From contig NZ_RQPJ01000021.1 of the NCBI RefSeq assembly GCF_003957295.1, positions 604,210 to 668,209 of the forward strand: DNA of 64,000 nucleotides, given 5' to 3'. The notes below the pieces were generated by a model that worked only from the letters and a program-made list of their open reading frames with translations, was not told where the DNA came from and ran no database searches. The translations under genes and the position numbers were made by a program. Shown here in pieces: positions 36,756-46,505 of this stretch; position 1 is the first letter of the stretch; every line of letters begins with the position of its first letter. Source of the DNA: Arenibacter aquaticus. Lineage in GTDB: Bacteria; Bacteroidota; Bacteroidia; Flavobacteriales; Flavobacteriaceae.

Positions 36756-39611
36756 TTGCAAAAATACTTGAAGTTGGCATATATATTTAGATCGGTTATC
36801 CTGTTGGTAGTGCTGTTTATCACCTGTATATCTAGTGCTCAACACGACAACAAGCTTACTGCCACCTTAAACGCAAAGAGCAAGGAAATAGCTATAAAAC
36901 AGGAGTTCCAGTACTGGAACTCCTCCAAGGACACGCTAAGAGCTATTTTCTTTAACGACTGGGCCAATGCTTACGCCGATAAAAATACGGCTTTGGCCAA
37001 ACGCTTTGCCGAAGAATTTAAAAAAGGGTTGCATCTTGCCAAAGACCACGAACGCGGTTATACCAAAATGGTAAGTGTGGTTGATGATAATTATCAGGGT
37101 CTAACTTGGGAATACACTTCTGGAAGGGACATAGTAAAAATAGAGTTGAACCAACCCTTGGCTCCACAAACAACAGTAAAGATATTCCTTACCTATAAGG
37201 TTAAATTGCCGCCCAATAAATTCACTTCTTTTGGGTACGATAACTTTGACGGTTATTTCTTAAAGGATTGGTATCTTACACCGGCTGTATATGACGGGGA
37301 TTGGTTGTTGTATTCGAACAAGAATCTGGAAGATCTTTATACAGATATCACCAATACCGATATAGATATTGTATTACCCAGGAACTTATATGTGGCTTCC
37401 AATTTCTATGAGTCCAATAGCTTTATATCCGATACTGTTCAGCACCTAACATTAAAAGGACGACAGCAAAAGAGTGGGGAATTGATTATTGGCCCCTCCA
37501 AAAGGTTTACCAAGCATATAACACCCCACCTTACCATCCTTAGTGACCTTGAATCGCCAAGATACGATGAAGTATCCACTGGGGTATCTATTATTAAAGT
37601 GGCCAATTTTATTTATGAAAATCTTGGAGATTTTCCGCACAAGCAATTATTTGTAAGTGAATTGGATTACAATAAAGACCCCTTGTACGGAATCAATCAA
37701 TTACCAAGTTTTGTAAGGCCCTACGAGGAGCAGTTTCAGTTTGAAATGAAATTTTTAAAAACGGCCCTGAATAGTTTTCTTAAAGAAACCATGTTTCTTG
37801 ATCCAAGAAATGAAAAATGGGTTACGGATGCTATTTTAAATTATCTCATGATTAAATTCGTAGAAGACTACTATCCCGATCAAAAATTATTGGGAAAGCT
37901 TTCAAATTTATGGGGAGTACGGAATTTTCATTTGGCAAAAATGGATTTCAATGAACAATATCCCCTACTCCATATGTTGTCGGCAAGAAGAAATGTTGAT
38001 CAGTCTCTAACTACGCCCAATGATTCCCTAATAAAGTTTAACCAAAAAATAGCCAATCGTTACAAAGCAGGATTGGGTTTGGCCTATTTGGCCGATTATA
38101 CTGGGAAAGCACAGGTAGATAAAAGTGTAAAGGACTACTATATTAACTACAGATTAAAACCGTCAACGGCGGCCGATTTTAAATTTATTGTTGTAGAAAA
38201 CTCCGATAAGGACATCAATTGGTTCTTTGACGAATATGTTTCAACTACAAGAAAAATCGACTTCAAAATAAAAAAGGTCCAAAAAACGCCTGATTCCTTG
38301 AGGCTTACCTTAAAGAACAAACAAGGGACCAATGTGCCTATTTCCCTTTTTGGAATAAAAAACGACACCGTTGTTTCCGAGTATTGGTTTAATGATATAG
38401 TAGACCAAGAAGTCATCACTATTCCTAGAAATGATGAAGACCGATTGGTGTTAAACTATGACCAGACCATACCGGAGTTTAACCAACGTGACAATTGGAA
38501 ATCCTTAAACGGTTTCTTTTCTAGTAATAAAAAGTTGAAGTTTCAATTTTTTAAGGATGCTGAAGACCCTTATTACAATCAGGTATTTTATGTTCCCGTG
38601 CTTGGATTTAATAAGTATGACGGACTTTCACCTGGTATGAGATTGCACAATAAAACTCTTTTGGAACGTCCTTTTGTTTTTGACTTGGCTCCTTCCTATG
38701 CCCCTAACGAAAAAACCTTTGTAGGTTATGGGAAATTTAATTTTAGAAAATATCACGGAAGAAGTGGGCACTATGTTACAAACTATTCACTTAGGGGATC
38801 TACCTCTCATTTTCAGAAAAATTCCCGCTACAGTACCATTAGTCCTTCTGTGGGCTTTGGTTGGAGGCCAAGCAACCTATTGCTAAATAAAAGAGAGGCC
38901 TTAATTCTGCGATCTGTCAATGTTTTTAGGGATGTAGACCCTACCCTAGTGACTGAAGGGTTGGAAACTGATCCCGATTACAATGTACTTAATGCCAAAT
39001 ACTATAATACTACCAACAATATCCTTAATTATCTTTCCTGGTCCATAGATGCACAGTATTCCAATAAGTTCACTAAGCTGGCCTATGAACTGGAGTATCG
39101 TAAACTGTTTGAGAGCAACAGGCAGTTTAATTTCAGATTTTTTGCAGGTAAGTTTATCCGTAATGAAACGGCAGGGGTAACGGACTTTTTTAGTTTTGCG
39201 TTGGACCGTCCTACGGATTATCTTTTTGATTATGATTATTTAGGTAGATCTGAAGGGTCAGGAATCTACAGTCAGCAGATTATTGTGGCAGAAGGGGGCT
39301 TTAAATCCAAATTGAAATATCCCTTTGCCAATGATTGGATGGCCACGGTTAATACCAGTGTCAATATATGGCGTTGGATAGAAATTTATGGAGATATTGG
39401 TTTTGTGAAAAATAAGGGAACCAAAGAGCGACTGGTTTATGATTCCGGAGTGCGCTTAAACCTTTTGACCGATTATTTTGAGCTCTATTTTCCTCTTTAC
39501 TCCAATAATGGTTGGGAAATTGCCCAGCCCCAGTATGATGAAAGAATTAGATTTGTCATTACCTTCAGTCCCCGTACTCTTACTGGCCTGTTTACTAGAA
39601 AATGGTTCTAG
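36756..39611 (+). CDS. M1-aminopeptidase-like protein fused to an outer-membrane barrel
   Basis: A 951-aa exported protein starting at TTG 36756, since no ATG gives the signal peptide (residues 1-28, ending S-S-A-Q). The N-terminal part (about 30-530) has the beta-rich saddle and helical layout of M1 peptidases. No HEXXH is present. The segment EKWVTDAILNYLMIKF sits where WLxEGxA would be. The C-terminal third (about 620-951) alternates short beta strands with many aromatics and ends in Trp-Phe, typical of an outer-membrane barrel. So it is probably a pseudo-peptidase on a barrel anchor. It is coupled to the LOG gene. Confidence 0.75.
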   Translation: MQKYLKLAYIFRSVILLVVLFITCISSAQHDNKLTATLNAKSKEIAIKQEFQYWNSSKDTLRAIFFNDWANAYADKNTALAKRFAEEFKKGLHLAKDHERGYTKMVSVVDDNYQGLTWEYTSGRDIVKIELNQPLAPQTTVKIFLTYKVKLPPNKFTSFGYDNFDGYFLKDWYLTPAVYDGDWLLYSNKNLEDLYTDITNTDIDIVLPRNLYVASNFYESNSFISDTVQHLTLKGRQQKSGELIIGPSKRFTKHITPHLTILSDLESPRYDEVSTGVSIIKVANFIYENLGDFPHKQLFVSELDYNKDPLYGINQLPSFVRPYEEQFQFEMKFLKTALNSFLKETMFLDPRNEKWVTDAILNYLMIKFVEDYYPDQKLLGKLSNLWGVRNFHLAKMDFNEQYPLLHMLSARRNVDQSLTTPNDSLIKFNQKIANRYKAGLGLAYLADYTGKAQVDKSVKDYYINYRLKPSTAADFKFIVVENSDKDINWFFDEYVSTTRKIDFKIKKVQKTPDSLRLTLKNKQGTNVPISLFGIKNDTVVSEYWFNDIVDQEVITIPRNDEDRLVLNYDQTIPEFNQRDNWKSLNGFFSSNKKLKFQFFKDAEDPYYNQVFYVPVLGFNKYDGLSPGMRLHNKTLLERPFVFDLAPSYAPNEKTFVGYGKFNFRKYHGRSGHYVTNYSLRGSTSHFQKNSRYSTISPSVGFGWRPSNLLLNKREALILRSVNVFRDVDPTLVTEGLETDPDYNVLNAKYYNTTNNILNYLSWSIDAQYSNKFTKLAYELEYRKLFESNRQFNFRFFAGKFIRNETAGVTDFFSFALDRPTDYLFDYDYLGRSEGSGIYSQQIIVAEGGFKSKLKYPFANDWMATVNTSVNIWRWIEIYGDIGFVKNKGTKERLVYDSGVRLNLLTDYFELYFPLYSNNGWEIAQPQYDERIRFVITFSPRTLTGLFTRKWF

Positions 39612-39721
39612 AATATTGATAAATTCTTATAATTGTTACTTTATTTTACGAAATTCCCAATGATTATTTTATCTCCTCTACTTTCGTTAAAGATTTATTA
39701 ATTATTATAAGGTGTCATAGG

Positions 39722-39752
39722 TTGCAAAAACCATATTGATTTGATATTTTTG
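39722..39752 (+). promoter_or_regulatory. promoter of the fused E1 gene
   Basis: TTG at 39722-39724 followed after 20 bases by TATTTTTG (39745-39752), a full match to the phylum consensus. It overlaps the possible TTG start at 39741, which is therefore rejected in favour of ATG 39774. Confidence 0.7.
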
Positions 39753-39773
39753 CGAGAAACCATTAATTCCGTA

Positions 39774-42185
39774 ATGAACATAGATTCCAAAGCTAGTAAC
39801 GATATTTCATTTGATGATTTCCAGGAACAAATATTGAAGGATTACGAAATTGCAGTAATCAGTAGGGAATGTAGCCTTTTGGGAAGAAGGGAAGTTTTAA
39901 CGGGCAAGGCGAAATTTGGAATTTTTGGAGATGGTAAGGAACTTCCACAGCTGGCAATGGCCAGATCTTTTAGGGACGGGGATTTTAGAAGCGGTTATTA
40001 TAGGGATCAAACCTTTATGATGGCTTTGGGGCTACTTACCCCCAAACAGTTCTTTCACGGTCTTTACGCCACTACTGATATAACCAAAGACCCCATGAGT
40101 GCCGGTAGGCAGATGGGCGGACATTTTACTACATTTAGTATTAATGAAGACGGTAGTTGGCGCGATTTAACAAAACAAAAAAACAGTAGTGCGGATATTT
40201 CCTGTACCGCAGGACAAATGCCAAGGTTGCTCGGTTTGGCTCAAGCCTCCAAGGTATATAGAAACGTAAAAAATATTAAGAACCCTAAGTTTTCAGATAA
40301 TGGGAATGAAGTGGCGTGGGGTACAATTGGTAACGCCAGTACCAGCGAAGGTGTTTTTTTTGAAACAATAAACGCCGCAGGAGTCTTGCAAGTTCCTATG
40401 GTTATAAGTGTGTGGGATGATGATTATGGTATTTCGGTACATGCCAAACATCAGACTACCAAAGAGGATATATCCAAAATCTTGGCCGGATTTCAGCGCG
40501 ATGAAAATAATGCGGGGTATGAAATTTTAAAAGTAAAGGGCTGGGATTATACAGCCTTGATACACGCCTACGAAAACGCATCTGACATTGCCAGAGACGA
40601 GCACGTTCCCGTTATCATACATGTTACAGAACTCACACAGCCACAAGGGCATTCCACTTCTGGTTCCCATGAGCGGTATAAAAGTGAAGAACGCTTATTA
40701 TGGGAGAAGGAAAATGATTGCAACAAACGCTATCGGGAATGGATACTTGAAAATAAAATTGCGTCTGAAGAGGAATTAAAAACCTTGGAGAAAACTATTA
40801 AAAGACAGGTAAGAAGTGCCCGTAAAGAAGCTTGGGAGGAAACTTTGAGGCCGCATAAGGAGCAAAAGAAAATTTTGGTTAGCCTGTTGGATCAAGCAGC
40901 ACAATCCAGTCCAAACAAAAATTTCATTGCTAAATTAAAAAATGATTTAATAGCCATTGAGGAGCCAATAAAAAAGGACTTGGCTTCCAAGGCCAGAAAG
41001 GCATTACGTTATTTATTAGGTGAAAACAGTAAGGAAAAAGAGCTTTTGGCCCAATGGACCAATAACTTTTTAAAAGAATCTCAGGATAAGTTTAGTACAC
41101 ACTTATACAACGAACAAGATAATAGTGCCATCTATGTGCCCGAAGTAAAACCAACCTATTCTGATCAAGTTGAGGAAGTTGACGGTAGAATAATTTTAAG
41201 GGACAACTTCGATATACTTTTTAATAAATATGATGAAGTCTTGATCTTTGGGGAGGATACTGGCGCTATTGGCGACGTAAACCAGGGATTGGAAGGTCTG
41301 CAGAAAAAATATGGGGAGTTACGTGTGGCCGACTGTGGTATCAGGGAAGCTACTATTATTGGCCAAGGTATAGGGATGGCCATGAGAGGTTTGCGCCCTA
41401 TCGCAGAAATTCAGTATTTGGATTATATATTCTATGCCCTGTTCACATTAACCGATGATTTGGCTACACTCCTATATAGGACTGTAGGTAAACAACGAGC
41501 TCCGTTGATCGTAAGAACGCGTGGTCATAGATTGGAAGGTATATGGCACTCCGGTTCACAAATGGGCGGACTGATACATTTATTGAGAGGAATGTACATC
41601 CTAGTGCCTAGAAATATGACCAAAGCAGCCGGGTTTTACAATACCTTATTAAAGGGTAATGAACCGGCATTGTTGATTGAAAGTTTAAATGGCTACCGAC
41701 TTAAGGAACCCAAACCCAATAATCTGGGGGAATTATGTACTCCTATTGGAGTTGTGGAAGTAATACAACCAGGGCAAGATATTACCCTGCTTTCGTACGG
41801 ATCTACCTTGCGAATAGTTATGCAGGCCGCTTTGGAGCTAAAGGAGGTTGGGATTGATGCAGAAGTGGTGGATGCTCAAAGTTTAATGCCTTTTGACCTT
41901 GGCCATGACGTACTAGAAAGCCTAAAAAAAACCAATAGACTATTGGTAATAGATGAAGATGTACCCGGTGGGTGTTCTGCTTATCTGGTCCATGAAATTG
42001 TGGAAAAACAAGGAGCCTACCAATATTTGGACAGTGCGCCACAAACCCTTACTGCCCAACCTCATAGGCCAGCCTATGCCACAGATGGGGACTATTTCTC
42101 CAAACCCAACGCAGAGGATATTTTTGAAAAGGTCTATGCTATAATGCATGAATCCAATCCTACGGCATTTCCCAAGTTAAGGTAA
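39774..42185 (+). CDS. 2-oxoacid dehydrogenase E1, alpha and beta subunits fused
   Basis: An 803-aa thiamine-diphosphate-dependent E1 decarboxylase with alpha (about 1-330) and beta (about 460-803) parts in one chain, joined by a charged linker. This is the form used in Bacteroidota for branched-chain-type 2-oxoacid dehydrogenase. The alpha part has the ThDP fold motif as GTIGNASTSEG, where the usual metal-binding Asp is Asn. The beta part has FGEDTGAIGDVNQG and ADCGIREATIIGQGIGMA. E2 and E3 are not in the window. Substrate preference is inferred. Confidence 0.88.
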   Translation: MNIDSKASNDISFDDFQEQILKDYEIAVISRECSLLGRREVLTGKAKFGIFGDGKELPQLAMARSFRDGDFRSGYYRDQTFMMALGLLTPKQFFHGLYATTDITKDPMSAGRQMGGHFTTFSINEDGSWRDLTKQKNSSADISCTAGQMPRLLGLAQASKVYRNVKNIKNPKFSDNGNEVAWGTIGNASTSEGVFFETINAAGVLQVPMVISVWDDDYGISVHAKHQTTKEDISKILAGFQRDENNAGYEILKVKGWDYTALIHAYENASDIARDEHVPVIIHVTELTQPQGHSTSGSHERYKSEERLLWEKENDCNKRYREWILENKIASEEELKTLEKTIKRQVRSARKEAWEETLRPHKEQKKILVSLLDQAAQSSPNKNFIAKLKNDLIAIEEPIKKDLASKARKALRYLLGENSKEKELLAQWTNNFLKESQDKFSTHLYNEQDNSAIYVPEVKPTYSDQVEEVDGRIILRDNFDILFNKYDEVLIFGEDTGAIGDVNQGLEGLQKKYGELRVADCGIREATIIGQGIGMAMRGLRPIAEIQYLDYIFYALFTLTDDLATLLYRTVGKQRAPLIVRTRGHRLEGIWHSGSQMGGLIHLLRGMYILVPRNMTKAAGFYNTLLKGNEPALLIESLNGYRLKEPKPNNLGELCTPIGVVEVIQPGQDITLLSYGSTLRIVMQAALELKEVGIDAEVVDAQSLMPFDLGHDVLESLKKTNRLLVIDEDVPGGCSAYLVHEIVEKQGAYQYLDSAPQTLTAQPHRPAYATDGDYFSKPNAEDIFEKVYAIMHESNPTAFPKLR

Positions 42186-42308
42186 ATTATGACACGTTTT
42201 ATCTCCTCAAAACTAGGGTATAATTATTGTATTTTATAAAAATCTTAACAAACTATTGGTTACTTTTAACCTGTCAAAAGTTTAATCTAAAAATTAAAAG
42301 CACCCCCA

Positions 42309-42671
42309 ATGAAAGATCTAGGCCTGCTTATTCTTCGTGTTTGTTCCTCAATTTTAATGCTTACACACGGACTCCCTAAATTCCTAAAATTAATAGCAGC
42401 CAATTTTGAATTTGGTGATCCTTTAGGTATTGGTGCTGCCCCTTCCCTATTCTTGGCGGTAATTGGTGAGTTTATTTGCCCCATATTTATAATTATAGGA
42501 TTTAAGACACGGTGGGCTACTGTTCCCACTATCATTACCATGCTGGTAGCTGCATTTATAGTACATGCTTCCGATCCATATCAAGTAAAAGAAAAAGCCT
42601 TTTTGTTTCTTTTGACCTTTACCGTAATATTATTGGTTGGTCCAGGGAAATACAGCTTGGACAAACGCTAA
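42309..42671 (+). CDS. DoxX family membrane protein
   Basis: A 120-aa protein with four membrane helices (about 5-20, 45-65, 70-90 and 96-114). LLILRVCSSILMLTHGLPK at the start is the DoxX-family opening. Family members are linked to redox or sulfur metabolism, but the role here is unknown. It stands alone between the E1 gene and convergent holA. Confidence 0.85.
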   Translation: MKDLGLLILRVCSSILMLTHGLPKFLKLIAANFEFGDPLGIGAAPSLFLAVIGEFICPIFIIIGFKTRWATVPTIITMLVAAFIVHASDPYQVKEKAFLFLLTFTVILLVGPGKYSLDKR

Positions 42672-42838
42672 GAAGCCTTGATTTCTGAACTTTGCTATGC
42701 TCTGTGCATATTAGGGCTTTAATAAGTTAGTTGTACAATTGCCTCGTTAAATATAGGGTCCCCTAATGAGCACAGTAGATCTTATTCCCTGGCATGGAAC
42801 ATAAAAAAAAGGATATGTAGTGTGGCAATTTTAGGGAA

Positions 42839-43837
42839 TTAAAAAATCTTAATCAACAACTCTTTTAATAGATCCTCTTGGGAAATAGTAGATCCTACCC
42901 CTTTTCCCTTAACGTCCAATTGGCGTAAACTGGAGATAATCTCACTAACCCTTCTCATGGGATATTTTTTTGCAGCGGCCTGAATTTCCTTAACAAAGAA
43001 CGGTCTTATGCCTAAGGCGGAAGAAATGCTTTTTGGGGAATGGTCCTTAAGCCCATGATATGCCAGCAGTTGATTAAAAAAGGAATACAATAAGGTAACC
43101 GTTAACACAAAAGGGTTGTCCTTTGGGTTTTGTGCAAAATAATTCACAATTCTGGTAGCCTTAACTATATCTCTTTCGCCAATTGCCTTTTTAAGTTCAA
43201 AATTATTGTAATCCTTGCTTATTCCAATATTTTCCTCAATGGCTTCTGGGGTAATCTCTACTCCTTTGGGTATTACCAAGCACAATTTTTCCAGTTCTTT
43301 GTTAATTTTACCCAAGTCGGTACCCAAAAACTCCACCAATAAATTGGCAGCCTTAAAGGTGATGCCATAGCCACGGGATTGTAAAACTTTTTTTATCCAA
43401 TCGGCTACTTGATTTTCGTAAAGTTTCTTACCTTCAAAAACAACCCCTGTTTTTTTTATGGCCTTATAGAGTTTCTTTCTTTTATCAAGCTTGTTATACT
43501 TATAACACAGCACCAATACAGTTGAAGGCTGGGGTTGTTCGGCATAATTGACCAAATTTTCTATGGTACGGGACAAATGTTGGGCCTCCTTAACAATAAC
43601 CACTTGGCGATCGGCCATCATAGGAAATCTTTTTGCATTCCCAACAATATCCTCTATGGTTACTTCCTTGCCATAAAGAATTACTTGGTTAAACCCACGT
43701 TCTTCTTCAGACAGGATATTTTTTTCAATATACTCCGCAATTTTATCAATGTAAAAAGGTTCCTCCCCTGTAAGAAAATATATTGGTGCTATATTTCCAT
43801 TTTTTATACCGCTTACAATCTGTTTTACCTCGTCCAT
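42839..43837 (-). CDS. holA: DNA polymerase III delta subunit
   Basis: A 332-aa clamp-loader delta subunit that opens the beta clamp. It has IYFLTGEEPFYIDKI near the start and LVLCYKYNKLDKRKKLYKAI, with an AAA+-like fold lacking a functional P-loop, as in HolA. A C-terminal helical collar (about 215-332) contains KDNPFVLTVTLLYSFFNQLL. It is divergent from the HsdR-N-like gene with only 26 bases between the start codons, so promoters must overlap. Confidence 0.9.
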   Translation of the reverse strand: MDEVKQIVSGIKNGNIAPIYFLTGEEPFYIDKIAEYIEKNILSEEERGFNQVILYGKEVTIEDIVGNAKRFPMMADRQVVIVKEAQHLSRTIENLVNYAEQPQPSTVLVLCYKYNKLDKRKKLYKAIKKTGVVFEGKKLYENQVADWIKKVLQSRGYGITFKAANLLVEFLGTDLGKINKELEKLCLVIPKGVEITPEAIEENIGISKDYNNFELKKAIGERDIVKATRIVNYFAQNPKDNPFVLTVTLLYSFFNQLLAYHGLKDHSPKSISSALGIRPFFVKEIQAAAKKYPMRRVSEIISSLRQLDVKGKGVGSTISQEDLLKELLIKIF

Positions 43838-43863
43838 CTAAAAAAAATCATCAACTTTGTACT

Positions 43864-44322
43864 ATGCAACCATTAAACTATCCTAGGTTTCCGTTCCGAT
43901 TCAAAAATAGGGAAAATAAAGTCTATATTTTTGATGTGATACGCAAAAAATTTGTTGTACTGCAACCCGAAGAATGGGTAAGGCAACATGTGGTTCACCA
44001 ATTAATATTCAATAAGGACTACCCTAAATCACATATTAATGTTGAGAAACAATTGGTTATAAACAATATGAAAAAAAGATATGATGTGGTAGTCTTTAAT
44101 CCTTCAGGGTCTATAGAGATTCTGGTAGAATGTAAGGCTCCCGAAGTAAAAATTACCCAAGGGGTATTTGACCAGATTGCACGCTATAATCTTCAGTTAA
44201 AGGCAAATTATTTAATGGTAACCAATGGCCTGGATCATTTCTATTGTAAAATGGATTTAGAAAACGAATCGTATAGTTTCTTAAGGGATGTTCCACATTA
44301 TAGTGCGGGGGCAATCCAATGA
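43864..44322 (+). CDS. type I restriction enzyme R N-terminal-like nuclease-fold protein
   Basis: A 152-aa stand-alone HSDR_N domain. The start at 43864 (MQPLNYPRFPF) is chosen over an upstream ATG that would overlap holA. The PD-(D/E)xK-like core is seen as RYDVVVFN then ILVECKAP. The E-x-K and upstream Asp suggest an intact metal site. It has no helicase or methylase partner nearby. The copy is common next to holA in flavobacteria, as I recall, so it is not a mobile restriction system. Confidence 0.83.
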   Translation: MQPLNYPRFPFRFKNRENKVYIFDVIRKKFVVLQPEEWVRQHVVHQLIFNKDYPKSHINVEKQLVINNMKKRYDVVVFNPSGSIEILVECKAPEVKITQGVFDQIARYNLQLKANYLMVTNGLDHFYCKMDLENESYSFLRDVPHYSAGAIQ

Positions 44323-44454
44323 CGTAATTATTATATGTTACCAATAGATAAACATGAATTGCTTCCTAGGTCAGGGCTGGTTCAATTTAAATTATTTCTT
44401 TACATTGCTGCCCGAATCCAATATAACCTATGTCTGTTCTAACAGACTCCTTAT

Positions 44455-45459
44455 ATGTTAAAAATTGCAGTAGTTATACTTAATTGGAACGGGGAAGCAC
44501 TCTTGGAGAAGTTTCTCCCTTCTGTGGTGGCATATTCCAAAGAAGCCGATGTTTATGTTGCAGATAATGCATCTACAGACGGTTCCATATCTTTTCTGAG
44601 GCAGCACTATCCAGAAATAAGTATTATCCAAAATTCTGAAAATGGCGGGTATGCCAAAGGATATAATGATGCTCTGCCAAGAATAAAAGCAGATGTCTAT
44701 TGTTTGTTGAACTCTGATGTGGAGGTTACCAAGGACTGGTTAAAACCAATAATTTTAGAATTCAATAGTAATCCTGGGGCTTCACTTATACAGCCTAAGA
44801 TTTTGGATTATAAGAAAAAAAACCACTTTGAATATGCCGGTGCCGCTGGGGGATATATAGATAAATACGGATACCCCTTTTGCAGGGGAAGGATATTTCA
44901 GGAATTGGAAGAAGACCGTGGACAATACAATGATATCCAGGAAATATTCTGGGCTACGGGCGCCTGTTTGTTTATAAGAAGTGAGGTTTTTCATGGTTTG
45001 GGTGGATTTGATGAGGACTATTTTGCCCATCAAGAGGAAATAGACCTTTGTTGGAGGGCGAAGAACAACGGGTACAAGGCCTACTACGTGGGTACTTCAG
45101 AGGTGTATCATCTAGGAGGGTCTACCCTAAGCAACATGAACCCTAAAAAGACTTATCTAAATTTTAGGAATTCCCTCTTTTCCATCGTTAAAAATCTTCC
45201 TGCTAAAAAGGCTTTTGGAATAGTAATCATAAGATTACTTTTGGATGGTCTAGCAGGGATTAACTATTTATTCCAAGGTAGGCCTAAACACGCGTGGGCG
45301 ATTATACAGGCCCATTTCAGTTTTTATAAACACTTGGGAAAGATGAACCGAAAGCGTGGAAATACGGGATTTTTTAAAAAATATTATCTTACAAAATCCA
45401 TTGTGTGGTCTTATTACGTAAATCATGTAAAAGAATTTAACATTTTAATAAAAGATTAA
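44455..45459 (+). CDS. family 2 glycosyltransferase (rhamnosyltransferase-like)
   Basis: A 334-aa GT2 enzyme. It opens IAVVILNWNGEALLE and has VADNASTDGS (about 35-44) and the metal motif NSDVEV (about 85-90). ACLFIRSEVFHGLGGFDEDYFAHQEE, broken here as GGFDEDYF and HQEEIDLCWR, carries the ED acceptor motif. One or two hydrophobic helices lie near 260-285. This is the usual layout of rhamnosyltransferase-type polysaccharide enzymes. Sugar and acceptor are unknown. Confidence 0.88.
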   Translation: MLKIAVVILNWNGEALLEKFLPSVVAYSKEADVYVADNASTDGSISFLRQHYPEISIIQNSENGGYAKGYNDALPRIKADVYCLLNSDVEVTKDWLKPIILEFNSNPGASLIQPKILDYKKKNHFEYAGAAGGYIDKYGYPFCRGRIFQELEEDRGQYNDIQEIFWATGACLFIRSEVFHGLGGFDEDYFAHQEEIDLCWRAKNNGYKAYYVGTSEVYHLGGSTLSNMNPKKTYLNFRNSLFSIVKNLPAKKAFGIVIIRLLLDGLAGINYLFQGRPKHAWAIIQAHFSFYKHLGKMNRKRGNTGFFKKYYLTKSIVWSYYVNHVKEFNILIKD

Positions 45460-45469
45460 CTAATTAACA

Positions 45470-45500
45470 TTAGCAAAATATTGCGTTTTGTATAGTTTTG
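45470..45500 (+). promoter_or_regulatory. promoter of the OmpA lipoprotein gene
   Basis: TTAG (45470-45473), 19 bases, then TAGTTTTG (45493-45500), matching the -7 consensus exactly. The predicted leader is about 50 bases. Confidence 0.65.
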
Positions 45501-45557
45501 CGAAAAGAAAAATCATTACATTTAAACTTTTAAATTATTAATTCTATTATCATAACT

Positions 45558-46406
45558 ATGAGAAAAATCATTTTAGGCTGTTTGGGTATTGCTCTTTTAT
45601 TGTCTTCATGTGTTTCGCAAAAGAAATATGCGGATATGGAGGCTAAAGCTAAAGAAGCACAAGATTTATTAAATTCAGCAACAGTAAAACTAAACAGTTG
45701 TTTAGAGGATAAGGCGGCGGCGACCTCGAAAATGAAAACTTTGGAAGACCAGAACGCCTTCCTTAAAGCGAATAACCAAGATTTAATAAACAACATGGGT
45801 AACCTTACTACACTTACCAGTAAAGGTGCCGATAATTTAGAAAAATCATTGGAGAGCCTAAAAGAAAAAGACTTAACTATTAGAAAATTGAACGATGCCA
45901 TTACAAGAAGGGATTCTGTTAACTTGGCGTTAGTTCAGAGCTTGAAAGGAGTTTTAGGCAACTTGGATGACGAAGACATCGAGATCAGCGTAGAAAAAGG
46001 AGTTGTTTTCGTTTCTATTTCCGACAAACTCTTGTTTAGAAGCGGTAGCTTTAACGTAACTAAGAGAGCCAAAGAGATTTTGGGTAAAGTTGCTCAAGTA
46101 GTGAACAACAAACCAGATTTCGAATTTATGGTTGAAGGACATACCGATACCGATCCTTACAACAGCGGTGTATTGTATGACAACTGGGATTTGAGTGTTA
46201 AGCGTGCTACTTCAGTTGTACGTATCCTACAAAAAGATTACGGTGTAGATCCTAAGCGTATGACTGCTGCCGGTAGAGGAGAGTACATTCCTGTATCTGA
46301 CACAGACAAAGCTAAGAACAGAAGAACCCGTATTGTTGTTCTTCCAAAAATCGATCAGTTCTATAGTATGATCGAAGAGGGAATGAAAGATCCTGAAATC
46401 AACTAA
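45558..46406 (+). CDS. OmpA family lipoprotein
   Basis: A 282-aa outer-membrane lipoprotein (lipobox L-S-S-C, Cys18). A coiled coil runs at about 25-125. The OmpA-like peptidoglycan-binding domain is at about 150-270 and is intact, with VEGHTDTDPYN, LSVKRATSVV and the NRRTRIVV motif. It should tether the outer membrane to the cell wall. It has a strong promoter and a strong terminator, so it is monocistronic and probably highly expressed. A degenerate paralog lies at 52926. Confidence 0.93.
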   Translation: MRKIILGCLGIALLLSSCVSQKKYADMEAKAKEAQDLLNSATVKLNSCLEDKAAATSKMKTLEDQNAFLKANNQDLINNMGNLTTLTSKGADNLEKSLESLKEKDLTIRKLNDAITRRDSVNLALVQSLKGVLGNLDDEDIEISVEKGVVFVSISDKLLFRSGSFNVTKRAKEILGKVAQVVNNKPDFEFMVEGHTDTDPYNSGVLYDNWDLSVKRATSVVRILQKDYGVDPKRMTAAGRGEYIPVSDTDKAKNRRTRIVVLPKIDQFYSMIEEGMKDPEIN

Positions 46407-46430
46407 TTCTTCTACTCAATAGAAAATTAA

Positions 46431-46459
46431 AAAGCGACCAATCTGGTCGCTTTTTTTTT
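46431..46459 (+). terminator. terminator after the OmpA gene
   Basis: A 10-bp stem AAAGCGACCA with TGGTCGCTTT, a three-base loop and T9, 25 bases after the stop. Confidence 0.92.
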
Positions 46460-46505
46460 GCCTTACATTTTGGTGATGATTCTATATAGGCATTTATCCC
46501 ATAAT

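Noticed and set aside
43864..44322. A possible restriction-modification or defence system around the HsdR-N-like gene
   Set aside because: No methylase, specificity or helicase genes nearby; neighbours are holA and a glycosyltransferase.
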